A program made the position numbers and the translations under genes. 64,000 nt of DNA, from positions 496,001 through 560,000 of the forward strand of contig NZ_PGFJ01000001.1 in assembly GCF_002797815.1 (NCBI RefSeq), written 5' to 3'. This stretch comes from Mucilaginibacter auburnensis. Its GTDB lineage: Bacteria > Bacteroidota > Bacteroidia > Sphingobacteriales > Sphingobacteriaceae. The notes below the pieces were generated by a model, which was given only the letters and a program-made list of their open reading frames with translations, did not search any database and was not told the DNA's origin. The number at the start of each line of letters is the position of its first letter. The stretch's first letter is position 1. Shown here in pieces: positions 24,308-32,900 of the stretch.

Positions 24308-27301
24308 TCAATGTAAAATTGTAATGTAACCGTTGCGCTGCAAGCCTTTTGCCCCATCAGTTTTAATAACATAATAATACGTTCCTGTAGGGAGTTTCTT
24401 TCCGTTAACGCTGCCGTCCCAGGCATTGGAGTATCCTCTGGAAAAGAATATAAGCGATCCGTTACGGTCAAATATATTGACAATACAATTTGGAAAGAAA
24501 GAGAGTTCGGGTATGGTCCAAACATCATTTATGCCATCGCCGTTAGGAGTAAAGGTATTAGGTATTTTAATATCAGCTGGTAGTGTAACGTCCATAACAA
24601 TTTCGTCTGTGGCTTTTGGTACTGCACACGGAGCATTTACAGTTACAATGCATTTCACCCTATCTCCACTTTTTAATATGTTTGTAATAAAATAAGGTTG
24701 GTTACTGCCATAATTAACATTGTTTATTTGCCATTGATAAACAGAAACAGTTAGAGAACTGGTTACCGAAAATTTAACATCCGTAGCGCCGTAAACCTTT
24801 GTGGATGGTGTTGATATTGATAGTTGTGCATTTGGAGGGGTGGCAATGTTTACAACAACACTATTAGAGGTAGCAGAAGGGATTGCCAGGCATGGTGAGG
24901 TGGTGTTGGAGAGTGTACATGAGATCTTGTCGCCATTGTTGAAGCCGGAATACGAAAATTGAGGAACTGAGGTTGTTCCAACCAATATATTATTTACCAA
25001 CCATTCATATTTGGGCTGGCTGCCTTCATTAACAGGTGTTGCAGTAAATGATATGTTAGCTCCCTCGCAAAAAGTTCCGTTAGCCATTTGTATACTTACA
25101 CCCGGCGTAAGCATTGGTTGAACCGATACACTTAAACTGTTGGACAGTGCTGATGCTGAACAACTGCCTCCTTGGGTAACACGGCACTGAACAACGTCTG
25201 TAGCTTGTATGTTGTTAACAGTAAGTTTGTTATTGTTGGTGCCTTGTGGCGAGCCATTAACTATCCACTGATAAACAGGATTTAAACCCGCGTTTAAAGT
25301 AGTGGCGGTAAACACGGCTGCCCATCCGTTACAAACCGAATTATTATCTGCCGCAATAGTTACAGTAGGCGGTACCGGCGCTGTAACGGTTAGTACCTGA
25401 GATTTCGGTACAGCATCAATATAAAGTGCACTGCCGGGCTGCGTAACTGTAATTGTGGTTGTGCCCGTGCCGGCTATGTGTATAACACCCGTTGCCGATA
25501 TAGTGGCTACGGCAGTGTTACTGCTACTATAAAAAAGCGGCTGTAAAGTATTAGAGGTGGTATTAACAGAGAAATCAGCATCGCAAACAAGTTTTGCGGG
25601 CAACGGAGGGAAGTTAATGGTCTGTACCTGCTTAATTAGATAGGTTCTGTTTACGGGTGCTGCAGCCAGAAATCCGGCTGTTTCTGGTTGATTAGCGGTT
25701 ATAACTGTAGTTCCTGGTGCTATTACCTCTATCTGCCCATCAGCCCTAACGTATGCAACACTGGGGTTGCTGCTTGTATAAACAATCGGAGTTTCATTAT
25801 TATTGCTTGTTGCGTTGGTGATCAGTATATTGCCCGGGCCTATTTGAGGAACAACCGGCGTAGGAAAATTGATCACAGCCTGAGTTTTCGCTATTGTGTT
25901 GAGCAGAACAGTGATAGTACCCGCCCCATTATTTCCAATTATTATATCCGGCCTGAAATCGCCATCTACGTCGGCTGCTGCTGAGGCTCTTGGCCAGTTC
26001 CCAATGGGGAAATCAAGTTTGCCGGCAAAACTGATGGTGTTGGTAGTACTGTTATTCATTAAAACGGATACTGAGTTATCGCCCTGATTAGTAACTAAAA
26101 TGTCGGGCTTGCCATCTACATCAAAGTCGCTAACGGTGCTGCTGAAATTCCATTGACCGGTAGCATAGTCTTGCCTTGGTGAAAATGAAAAGCTTCCGGG
26201 CGAACTTATATTTTTAAATACAGATACATTGCTTGAGTAATTATTTGCCACAGCTATATCTAACTTCAGGTCGCCGTCAAAGTCAGCTATTACAGCGCTC
26301 TCCGGTGAACTGCCTGCAGGCAGACTTACATTAAGCGCAGGCGAAAAATCAATATTATTTATTGTTGATATATTTCTGAATAAGTTTAGAGATCCTGATT
26401 GGCAGGTTACTATAAGGTCAACATTTCCGTCAAGGTCCAGGTCGCCTACAGATATACCGCGGGCATCCAGCTCCGTAGCAAAGTTTTTAGCAGGATTTAA
26501 CGCTATAGTTCCACCTGCAGGCGTTATATTTTGAAAAACTGAAACCGATTTAGAAAGATAGCTTTCATTAGTAACAATAATGTCGGGTTTGCCGTCGTGG
26601 TTGCAATCAGTTATAGCTACGTGATAGGGGTTTTGTCCGGTGCTGAAAGTTAAGGCATTAGCAAAATTTATCTGGCCATTAATACCTGTGTTAATAAAAA
26701 CAGATATTTTATGCTCCATAAAATTTGTGGTGACAATATCCGGCTTGCCGTCGCCATTCAAATCATCAATTGCTATACCTGTGCCCTCCAACCCGGTCTT
26801 GCTAATTGCCACCAAAAAGCTTGGTGCGCCTACTGTACTTGTGTTTTTAAATATAGTGAGGCTGTTACCGTTACCAACCGAAGCAATATCTGCCTTGCCG
26901 TCATTGTCAAAGTCTTTTACCGCAATGGCATTAACTCCAACATTAGCTATGTTTGTTTTCACTTTAAATGAGCCGGCATTAATAGGAGGGCTAAGGTACA
27001 ATGGCATATAGGCTCGTGTTGAGTAAGCTGTTAGGCCATTGGCTGTGACTGATATTTGCTTATAAGAGCTATTTGCCGATAAAACAACTATCTCGTTGGT
27101 ATTACCGTTCATAATTGAAGCTTTTTCGGGACCAACATAAACCACATTGTCTGAAAAATTTGCTTCAAAATTGAAGCCTCTTATTGTAATAGGGAACCCT
27201 ATCCCTCCTTTTTCGGGACTTACAGATGTAATGATGGGTACCTGCGCGTAAACCTTATTAAAAGTTATTAAAATAAGGGCAATTAATAAGGTTCGGTTCA
27301 A
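24308..27301 (-). CDS. Secreted FG-GAP/VCBS-repeat protein with T9SS type B sorting domain
   Basis: A 997-residue surface or secreted protein. After a signal peptide (MNRTLLIALILITFNKVYAQ) come an IPT/TIG domain (ITSVSPEKGGIGFPITIRGF), seven FG-GAP-type blades with Asp-rich calcium loops (DFDNDGKADIA, DLNGDGKPDIV, DCNHDGKPDII and so on), two Big_2-like modules and Ig-like modules. The C-terminus is IPNTFTPNGDGINDVWTIPE...IFDRNGSLIF, the CHU_C/type B sorting signal for type IX secretion. Such proteins are adhesins or scaffolds. It lies 35 bp after the TPR gene, probably in one transcript. Confidence 0.92.
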   Translation of the reverse strand: MNRTLLIALILITFNKVYAQVPIITSVSPEKGGIGFPITIRGFNFEANFSDNVVYVGPEKASIMNGNTNEIVVLSANSSYKQISVTANGLTAYSTRAYMPLYLSPPINAGSFKVKTNIANVGVNAIAVKDFDNDGKADIASVGNGNSLTIFKNTSTVGAPSFLVAISKTGLEGTGIAIDDLNGDGKPDIVTTNFMEHKISVFINTGINGQINFANALTFSTGQNPYHVAITDCNHDGKPDIIVTNESYLSKSVSVFQNITPAGGTIALNPAKNFATELDARGISVGDLDLDGNVDLIVTCQSGSLNLFRNISTINNIDFSPALNVSLPAGSSPESAVIADFDGDLKLDIAVANNYSSNVSVFKNISSPGSFSFSPRQDYATGQWNFSSTVSDFDVDGKPDILVTNQGDNSVSVLMNNSTTNTISFAGKLDFPIGNWPRASAAADVDGDFRPDIIIGNNGAGTITVLLNTIAKTQAVINFPTPVVPQIGPGNILITNATSNNNETPIVYTSSNPSVAYVRADGQIEVIAPGTTVITANQPETAGFLAAAPVNRTYLIKQVQTINFPPLPAKLVCDADFSVNTTSNTLQPLFYSSSNTAVATISATGVIHIAGTGTTTITVTQPGSALYIDAVPKSQVLTVTAPVPPTVTIAADNNSVCNGWAAVFTATTLNAGLNPVYQWIVNGSPQGTNNNKLTVNNIQATDVVQCRVTQGGSCSASALSNSLSVSVQPMLTPGVSIQMANGTFCEGANISFTATPVNEGSQPKYEWLVNNILVGTTSVPQFSYSGFNNGDKISCTLSNTTSPCLAIPSATSNSVVVNIATPPNAQLSISTPSTKVYGATDVKFSVTSSLTVSVYQWQINNVNYGSNQPYFITNILKSGDRVKCIVTVNAPCAVPKATDEIVMDVTLPADIKIPNTFTPNGDGINDVWTIPELSFFPNCIVNIFDRNGSLIFFSRGYSNAWDGSVNGKKLPTGTYYYVIKTDGAKGLQRNGYITILH

Positions 27302-27336
27302 CGCTTTGTTTTTTTGCTAAATATAACAAATGCAAG

Positions 27337-28353
27337 CTAAAATAGCCTTCTTGTAGCCTTTATCCAGTTGTCCAGTGCAATTTTCTTTTCGGGGTTACTC
27401 CCTATCCATTTCTCGTAAGCTGCACCATCGGCACTTTTATTAATGAGCTGCGCCAACGCTTCGGTGTGCCCTGCTTGCGCCAACTGATAGAATGGCATCA
27501 CAAAGAAAGTATCGAAAAAAGTTTTCCCGGTTTTTTTGTTAACCGCCTGCCCTGCCTGCGTAAAAATGCTTTTAAGCTGATATTCAGTTAAAGCTACACC
27601 TTGCAGCCTTTTTGCTGACGGGGCGTTGATAGCATTGGCAATGATGGTGTTAAACGTATTTGCCTCTTTAGCTTCGGGCGGACTAAGGTTTTTGGTGTCG
27701 GCTCCTTTTAAAACGCCGCCTTTTAAGATGCTTTGTATGTTGGTGTAAGCTTCTTCGGCGCGATTAGAGTTAGGATCGGTTAATAAAAAGCTGCAAAGAC
27801 CTATCAAAGCATTGAGCCGCTTGTTTTGGTGGAAGGCCACCAGCGCGTAAAGCCGCTGGCTGTTGGCGTGTTTAACATCCAGTTTAATGGCTTCAATGGC
27901 GGCCTTCTCTGCTTCGACATATTGCTTGTTCCTAAAATAAGCCAATCCCAAATTAAACCACATATTTTGGTCAGCAGGTGTCAACTTAATGCCTGCATTA
28001 TAAGCAGCGACAGCTTTTTGCGCCTGGCCGGACGCGTCATAAATTCCACCAAGTAAACTGTATGCAGGTGCGGTAAAAGTTGATGGTGTTGAAATTGCCT
28101 TCTCTGCAAATGGTATGGCCTCTGCGCCTTTCTTTTCGGCAACCAAACTAAAGGCCAGCTGATAGTTGGCGGCGGCGTTGTCAGGTTCTGAGGCAAGGGC
28201 AGCCTTAAATTTCTCTATCGCCTGGGTGTGTTTGCTTGCTTTTTGTAGCTCCAAGCCCTCGTTCAACAAAACACCCGCACCGCTTTGCGCAAAAATTTTA
28301 ACCGAACAAAAAATAAGAAGTGTTGTTAGTAGTGCTTTATAAACGGTTTGCAT
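27337..28353 (-). CDS. Secreted tetratricopeptide repeat protein
   Basis: A 338-residue protein with a signal peptide ending at FAQ (about residue 22). Three or four TPR units span roughly residues 25-165 (AIEKFKAALASEPDNAAANY, AYSLLGGIYDASGQAQKAVA, NMWFNLGLAYFRNKQYVEAE). The C-terminal half lacks repeats (TEYQLKSIFTQAGQ). A periplasmic scaffold role is inferred. It is the upstream gene of the T9SS cargo transcript. Confidence 0.85.
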   Translation of the reverse strand: MQTVYKALLTTLLIFCSVKIFAQSGAGVLLNEGLELQKASKHTQAIEKFKAALASEPDNAAANYQLAFSLVAEKKGAEAIPFAEKAISTPSTFTAPAYSLLGGIYDASGQAQKAVAAYNAGIKLTPADQNMWFNLGLAYFRNKQYVEAEKAAIEAIKLDVKHANSQRLYALVAFHQNKRLNALIGLCSFLLTDPNSNRAEEAYTNIQSILKGGVLKGADTKNLSPPEAKEANTFNTIIANAINAPSAKRLQGVALTEYQLKSIFTQAGQAVNKKTGKTFFDTFFVMPFYQLAQAGHTEALAQLINKSADGAAYEKWIGSNPEKKIALDNWIKATRRLF

Positions 28354-28475
28354 ATTCTAATTTAATTGGAGGTTAAACTAAAGCAATAAAATTGTTTAAA
28401 ACTTTAGTTTTTTAGTGGTTATATAATTTTCAAATTGCATGCCTATTTTATTTAAAACTATATACCTGTTAATCA

Positions 28476-29675
28476 GTGAAATTACGCTTAATAGTATTTG
28501 TATCAGCCCTGGTTTTTATAGCCGCTTGTTCTTCCGGACCCGAAAATAAAGCAAATGCGGCCATTGCTGCCGATAATTTTGACACCACAGCGTTGCTATC
28601 TTATAACGCCAAAAATGCAGATAAGCGTATTGACGAGTATATGCAAAAGCTACACAAAACCCGTGGCTTTAATGGGAATGTGCTGGTTGCTAAAAAAGGT
28701 AAAATAATTTATGAGAACGCTATTGGCTGGGCAGATTACCTGCATCGCGATAGCCTGAAAATAAACTCGGAGTTTGAGCTGGCTTCCATAACCAAAACCA
28801 TGACGGGCACCGCCGTTTTAATGCTAATGGAACGCGGCAAGCTTAAACTGGATCAGGATGTGCGCGAGTTTTTTCCAAACTTCCCTTACGAGGGCGTAAC
28901 CATACGCTTGTTGCTTACCCACCGCTCGGGTATGATGAACTATGTGTATTTTGTGGATGACATCTACCGTAAAGAAAAGCGAGATCAAAAAAAGGGCCTT
29001 ACCAATATGCAGGCTATGGATATGATAGCCCAATACAAACCGCCGCGCTATAACAAGCCCGATGTTTCTTTCCATTATAACAATTCCAACTTTATGGTTT
29101 TGGGCGCTATAATTGAAAAAGTTACCGGAATGCCCTATGCGCAATTCCTGAAGGAAAACCTGTTCAAGCCGGCTAAAATGATGCATACGCACGTTTACTC
29201 AAAAGCTAACTATGATAAGATCCCGGTTGATGTGGTGGGGCATGACAGGGGTAACTGGCGCTACTCTGTAGTGCAAAACTTTTTGGATGGCCCGGTGGGC
29301 GATAAAGGTGTGTACAGCACCGTTAAAGATCTTTATTTATTTGACCGCGCGCTGCGTGCCGGTCTGTTGTTGAAGAAAGCAACACTTGATTCAGCGTATA
29401 CGCCACGCAATAACTGGCTGCGCGGCCACTTTAATTATGGTTATGGCTGGCGCATATTTGAATCGCCGGGGCAAAAGGTGGTTTACCACACCGGGTGGTG
29501 GCACGGGTTCAGGCACATTTACCTGCGCGATCTGAAAAATGACATTACCATTGTGTTACTTTCAAACCTTGCCAACGGCAGTTTGTTACAATTAGACGAT
29601 CTGTTTAAAATGACAGGCATGCCGGTTGTAAGAAAAGGCGCCTATAGTGGTAACGGAGACGCGAGTGAAGATTAA
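28476..29675 (+). CDS. Serine hydrolase lipoprotein (beta-lactamase/DD-peptidase fold), GTG start
   Basis: The start is the GTG at 28476 (KLRLIVFVSALVFIAACSSG), because it gives a proper lipobox; no upstream ATG fits. The 399-residue protein belongs to the AmpC-like (Pfam Beta-lactamase) family. Its motifs are SxxK in ELASITKTMTG (nucleophile Ser), YxN in SFHYNNSNFMVLG and HTG in KVVYHTGWWHG. Family members include DD-peptidases and esterases, and the substrate here is unknown. Probably anchored to the outer or inner membrane facing the periplasm. Confidence 0.9.
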   Translation: MKLRLIVFVSALVFIAACSSGPENKANAAIAADNFDTTALLSYNAKNADKRIDEYMQKLHKTRGFNGNVLVAKKGKIIYENAIGWADYLHRDSLKINSEFELASITKTMTGTAVLMLMERGKLKLDQDVREFFPNFPYEGVTIRLLLTHRSGMMNYVYFVDDIYRKEKRDQKKGLTNMQAMDMIAQYKPPRYNKPDVSFHYNNSNFMVLGAIIEKVTGMPYAQFLKENLFKPAKMMHTHVYSKANYDKIPVDVVGHDRGNWRYSVVQNFLDGPVGDKGVYSTVKDLYLFDRALRAGLLLKKATLDSAYTPRNNWLRGHFNYGYGWRIFESPGQKVVYHTGWWHGFRHIYLRDLKNDITIVLLSNLANGSLLQLDDLFKMTGMPVVRKGAYSGNGDASED

Positions 29676-29819
29676 CCCCCTAACCCCCTGAAGGGGGAAC
29701 AGGTGGGATTATTATATTCATCATCCTATCCCTAATAGGATTTCACATTTTTTTGCTCCTCCTTTAGGGGGTCGGGGAGCTTAAATTAGTCATTCCCCCT
29801 TTAGGGGGATAGGGGGCAA
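29676..29819. repeat. Cluster of CCCCCT-N2-AGGGGG repeats in front of ybaB
   Basis: The stretch starts at the base after the serine-hydrolase stop. It contains CCCCCTGAAGGGGG (29685-29698), a small stem ATCCTAT/ATAGGAT near 29722-29740, CTCCTTTAGGGGGTCGGGGAG (29759-29779) and CCCCCTTTAGGGGG (29795-29808). These TAACCCCCT...AGGGGGA words are typical dispersed repeats of Bacteroidota. The final AGGGGG (29811-29816) is also spaced like a ribosome-binding site for the ybaB ATG. Confidence 0.7.
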
Positions 29820-29821
29820 AT

Positions 29822-30127
29822 ATGTTTGACAAAATAATGGAAGCCCAGCAAAAGGCTGGCGAGATAAAACAAAGGTTGGATGCCATATCTGTGACCGGCA
29901 CTGCCGAGGGTGGCAAAATAACAGTGACCGCTAACGCCAACAAGGCGATACAAAGCGTAAGCATTGATGAGGCGTTTTTTAAGGAAGCCGATAAGGAAGA
30001 GCTGGAAGAGTTATTGGTTGTTGCCATTAATAAAGCCATGCAACAGGCAGATAATGTTAGCCAGAGCGAGATGGCAGCAGCTACAAAAGATATGTTTGGC
30101 GGGCTGGGCGGGCTGTTCGGCAAATAA
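29822..30127 (+). CDS. ybaB: YbaB/EbfC nucleoid-associated protein
   Basis: A 101-residue protein that matches YbaB/EbfC in size and layout. The helical start MFDKIMEAQQKAGEIKQRLD is followed by TAEGGKITVTANANKAIQSV, the central beta segment, and a Gly-rich tail GGLGGLFGK. It binds DNA as a dimer and helps organise the nucleoid. The usual neighbours dnaX and recR are not here. Its leader is made of the preceding repeat, which supplies an AGGGGG element. Confidence 0.93.
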   Translation: MFDKIMEAQQKAGEIKQRLDAISVTGTAEGGKITVTANANKAIQSVSIDEAFFKEADKEELEELLVVAINKAMQQADNVSQSEMAAATKDMFGGLGGLFGK

Positions 30128-30223
30128 CACCTTGATTAAAGGATGAGTAGATTGCCATGATTGTGAGCGCAGACTTCTAATCCTATAATTCTCTTAATCA
30201 TAAAAATCATAGTTCAGACACCC

Positions 30224-30901
30224 ATGAAAACTACCTATTACGGACAATCAACCATACTGATAGAAACAGAAGGCAAAAAACTGCTTTTTGATCCGTTCAT
30301 TACGCCTAATCCGGCGGCTAAGGATGTAAATATCGACGCTTTAAAACCCGACTATATCCTGGTTTCACACGGGCACGGCGACCATGTGGCTGATTTGGTA
30401 GCGGTGCAGAAAAGCAGCGGCGCAAAAGTGATCTGCATTGCAGAAATTGCCGATTGGCTCAATAAGCAAGGCATTGACAACGTGCATGGCATGAACATAG
30501 GCGGTGCTTTTAATTTTGATTTCGGACGTGTTAAAATGGTTAACGCGGTACATTCAAGCACACTGCCTGATGGTTCGCCGGGTGGTAATCCTGCCGGGTT
30601 TGTATTGCATACAGGCGGTAAGAAAATATATTTTGCAGGTGATACCGCTTTAACTTATGATATGAAACTGTTAGAGGATGAAAACCTGGATTGGGCATTT
30701 CTACCGATTGGCGATAACTACACCATGGGGATTGATGATGCTATAAAGGCAACATCTTTCATCAACTGCAAAAATGTTATCGGCATTCATTATGACACCT
30801 TCCCGGTTATCACTATTGACAAAGCCGAAGCAATTGAAAAATTCACATCTGCAGGTGTAAATATTAAACTACCAGCCATTGGCGAAGTGGTTGCTTTATA
30901 A
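30224..30901 (+). CDS. MBL-fold metal-dependent hydrolase (UPF0173)
   Basis: A 225-residue metallo-beta-lactamase-fold protein of the UPF0173 (YtkL) group. The start MKTTYYGQSTILIETEGKKL leads to the metal motif SHGHGDHVAD (HxHxDH), then VHSSTLPDG, AGDTALTYD and GIHYDTFPVI, the expected ligands in order. The substrate is unknown. It lies 96 bp after ybaB and is followed by a strong terminator, so the two may be cotranscribed. Confidence 0.93.
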   Translation: MKTTYYGQSTILIETEGKKLLFDPFITPNPAAKDVNIDALKPDYILVSHGHGDHVADLVAVQKSSGAKVICIAEIADWLNKQGIDNVHGMNIGGAFNFDFGRVKMVNAVHSSTLPDGSPGGNPAGFVLHTGGKKIYFAGDTALTYDMKLLEDENLDWAFLPIGDNYTMGIDDAIKATSFINCKNVIGIHYDTFPVITIDKAEAIEKFTSAGVNIKLPAIGEVVAL

Positions 30902-30930
30902 GGATTTGTAGAACTAAAGTAAAAATAACA

Positions 30931-30960
30931 AACCCGCTTAGCAATTAGCGGGTTTTTGTT
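30931..30960 (+). terminator. Terminator after the MBL-fold gene
   Basis: AACCCGCT-TAGCAATT-AGCGGGTT forms a perfect eight-pair stem followed by TTTGTT. Confidence 0.9.
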
Positions 30961-31041
30961 TGTTTTAAGTATAAACAACCAAATACTTCCGGTGTTAAAA
31001 TGCTATCTTTATGAGCGTTATCTAAGCCCCTATAAGTAGTA

Positions 31042-31446
31042 ATGAAAAAGATTGATGTTGCCTGTGTGATTGATGATGATGAGATATACACTTTCACAAT
31101 AAAACGACTTATCGACAAATCGCAAATTGCATCAAAGACCCTGTATTTTGAGAATGGCCAACTGGCTATTAACTTCTTCAAAGAATTTCTACACCAGGCG
31201 GCAGATCTGCCCGATCTGATATTATTAGATATTAATATGCCCGTTTTAGATGGCTGGCAATTTATGGATGAATTTGTAAAACTGAGTCCGCAAATTAAAA
31301 AACGCATTACAGTTTACATTGTGAGTTCGTCTGTTGATCAGGCCGATATTAACAAGGCCAAAAGTTACGAACAGATATCAGACTTCATTGTAAAACCGGT
31401 AAGCGCAGCTATGTTCCGCAAAATGGCCGAGAGTTTAGCCGCATAA
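31042..31446 (+). CDS. Single-domain response regulator (Rcp1-like)
   Basis: A 134-residue receiver: acidic residues in ACVIDDDEIYTF, phospho-Asp in DLILLDINMPVLDGWQFMDE (about residue 60), switch Ser in YIVSSSVD, and Lys in FIVKPVS. The long DxDD start and LDINMP...WQF pattern are typical of the Bacteroidota receivers that pair with hybrid or PAS kinases. No kinase is adjacent and no output domain is present. Confidence 0.9.
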   Translation: MKKIDVACVIDDDEIYTFTIKRLIDKSQIASKTLYFENGQLAINFFKEFLHQAADLPDLILLDINMPVLDGWQFMDEFVKLSPQIKKRITVYIVSSSVDQADINKAKSYEQISDFIVKPVSAAMFRKMAESLAA

Positions 31447-31645
31447 TCCTGCTTTTTTCCTGACACAAGCCCAAGAACTGTACTAAAAAACAGTCATATT
31501 GGCGGAGTGTTTTGTATTGGAAACATCTTTTCTATTTCGCTATTTTCTAAATTATTAAATTTTTATTGTTTCAGGAATAATACCTTCTGGTAATATAATA
31601 ATATGGTTTTGGCACTTACTTTGACTAATACCATAATACATTAAC

Positions 31646-32329
31646 ATGATTATGAAAACGTATAACTTTAAAGTAGCTACAATAGGTTTAGCAATGACAG
31701 CCGCCGCTTTTATGGGCACAGGCTGCAGCTCCTGGAATAAAACACAAAAAGGTGCCGCCATTGGTGCAGGTGCCGGTGGCGCAATTGGTGCCGTGATAGG
31801 TAAAAGCGCTGGTAATACCGCGTTAGGTGCCATTATAGGTGGCGCAGTGGGTGGTACAGCCGGAGCATTGATCGGTCGTCGTATGGATAAACAGGCAGCC
31901 GAGATCAAACAAACAGTTCCCGGTGCAACTGTTATCAGAGACGGTGAAGGTATTTTGGTGAAGTTTGACTCGGGTATTTTATTCGATACAGATAAAGCTG
32001 CCCTTAAATCAGCTGCGCAAACTAACCTTACTAACTTAGCTACATCGCTAAAAAACAATCCTGAAACTAATATCCTGATCATTGGCCATACCGATGATAC
32101 CGGTTCTGACAGCCACAACATGGATCTTTCAGTACGCAGAGCAGAGTCTGTCAAAACCTTCCTTACTGCTGCTAATGTTAGTTCATCCCGTTTAACTACT
32201 ACCGGTAAAGGCGAGTCTGAGCCGATTGCTGACAATACTACAGCTGATGGCCGTGCTCAAAACCGTAGGGTGGAGATAGTTATTGTTGCTAACGATCAAA
32301 TGAAGCAACAGGCTAAACAAGGCAATTAA
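31646..32329 (+). CDS. OmpA-family lipoprotein (YiaD-like)
   Basis: A 227-residue protein. The signal ends in a lipobox (MTAAAFMGTGCSS). Residues 35-85 are a Gly-rich glycine-zipper segment (GAAIGAGAGGAIGAVIGKSA). The C-terminal OmpA domain (about 105-220) has the peptidoglycan-binding signature IGHTDDTGSDSHNMDLSVRRAESV and GKGESEPIADN...NRRVEI. It links the outer membrane to peptidoglycan. The second Met at 31652 is an alternative start. Followed by a terminator, so monocistronic. Confidence 0.94.
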   Translation: MIMKTYNFKVATIGLAMTAAAFMGTGCSSWNKTQKGAAIGAGAGGAIGAVIGKSAGNTALGAIIGGAVGGTAGALIGRRMDKQAAEIKQTVPGATVIRDGEGILVKFDSGILFDTDKAALKSAAQTNLTNLATSLKNNPETNILIIGHTDDTGSDSHNMDLSVRRAESVKTFLTAANVSSSRLTTTGKGESEPIADNTTADGRAQNRRVEIVIVANDQMKQQAKQGN

Positions 32330-32353
32330 TTTTAATATACATATAGTTTTGAG

Positions 32354-32378
32354 AGAGCCGGGGCTAACGTCCCGGTTT
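32354..32378 (+). terminator. Terminator after the OmpA lipoprotein gene
   Basis: GCCGGGGCTAACGTCCCGG forms a short GC-rich stem (CCGGG/CCCGG) followed by a T-run. Confidence 0.75.
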
Positions 32379-32391
32379 TTTTGTTTATAGT

Positions 32392-32422
32392 ATTGATATT
32401 AATTGGCATATAACTACATTTG
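32392..32422 (+). promoter_or_regulatory. Promoter of the HYC_CC_PP gene, near-leaderless
   Basis: ATTG (32392-32395), 19 bases and TACATTTG (32415-32422) match the consensus. The ATG at 32429 is only six bases after the -7 box, about where transcription should begin. Confidence 0.65.
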
Positions 32423-32428
32423 TAGTGA

Positions 32429-32815
32429 ATGAAAAAGTGCACAATAATATTCATGATACTGCTGTACGGTATAACCGCTACAGGGTTTGCCATGAACGTG
32501 CATTTTTGCAGTGGAACGGTAGCATCAATTAAAATTAATGCTGCTGCCGATAAGTGCGGACCCGACAATGAAAAAATGAAGGGTTGCAGCGACAAGAAAG
32601 TTGATGTTAAGGTTAAAGATGCTCATCAGGCCGAAACATCATCTAAAGCGCCCGGTATATTTAGTTTTGATCTGCCGGGTTTCTCGCTGAGCGATCTGAT
32701 CCCCGCCGCGCATCAGGCCCTGTTGGAGAAACTGTTTGACAAAACCCCTCCTCCGGCACCTCCTCCCACACAAAAAGTTGAGCCTTTCCTGAGAAACCGC
32801 AATCTGCGTATCTGA
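32429..32815 (+). CDS. HYC_CC_PP-type small secreted protein
   Basis: A 128-residue protein. The signal peptide (MKKCTIIFMILLYGITATGF) fixes the start. The mature part has VHFCSGT, DKCGPDN and GCSDKK, a His-x-Cys plus two-Cys pattern, and a Pro-rich tail TPPPAPPPTQK. This is the layout of the Bacteroidota HYC_CC_PP family (named after its motifs), often found near metal or copper genes. It is 85 bp upstream of a His-rich outer-membrane protein on the same strand. Metal binding is plausible but not shown. Confidence 0.75.
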   Translation: MKKCTIIFMILLYGITATGFAMNVHFCSGTVASIKINAAADKCGPDNEKMKGCSDKKVDVKVKDAHQAETSSKAPGIFSFDLPGFSLSDLIPAAHQALLEKLFDKTPPPAPPPTQKVEPFLRNRNLRI

Positions 32816-32900
32816 TCTCTATTGACCGTATCTATTCTTTAACACGTGCCTGCCTTTCGGCTATGCACTTATTTTTTATTACGATCAATTTTTATTCAGC

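Noticed and set aside
31555..32235. 226-codon minus-strand frame over the OmpA lipoprotein gene
   Set aside because: A mirror of the Gly/Ala-rich coding sequence; Pro/Ala-rich low-complexity translation without family features.
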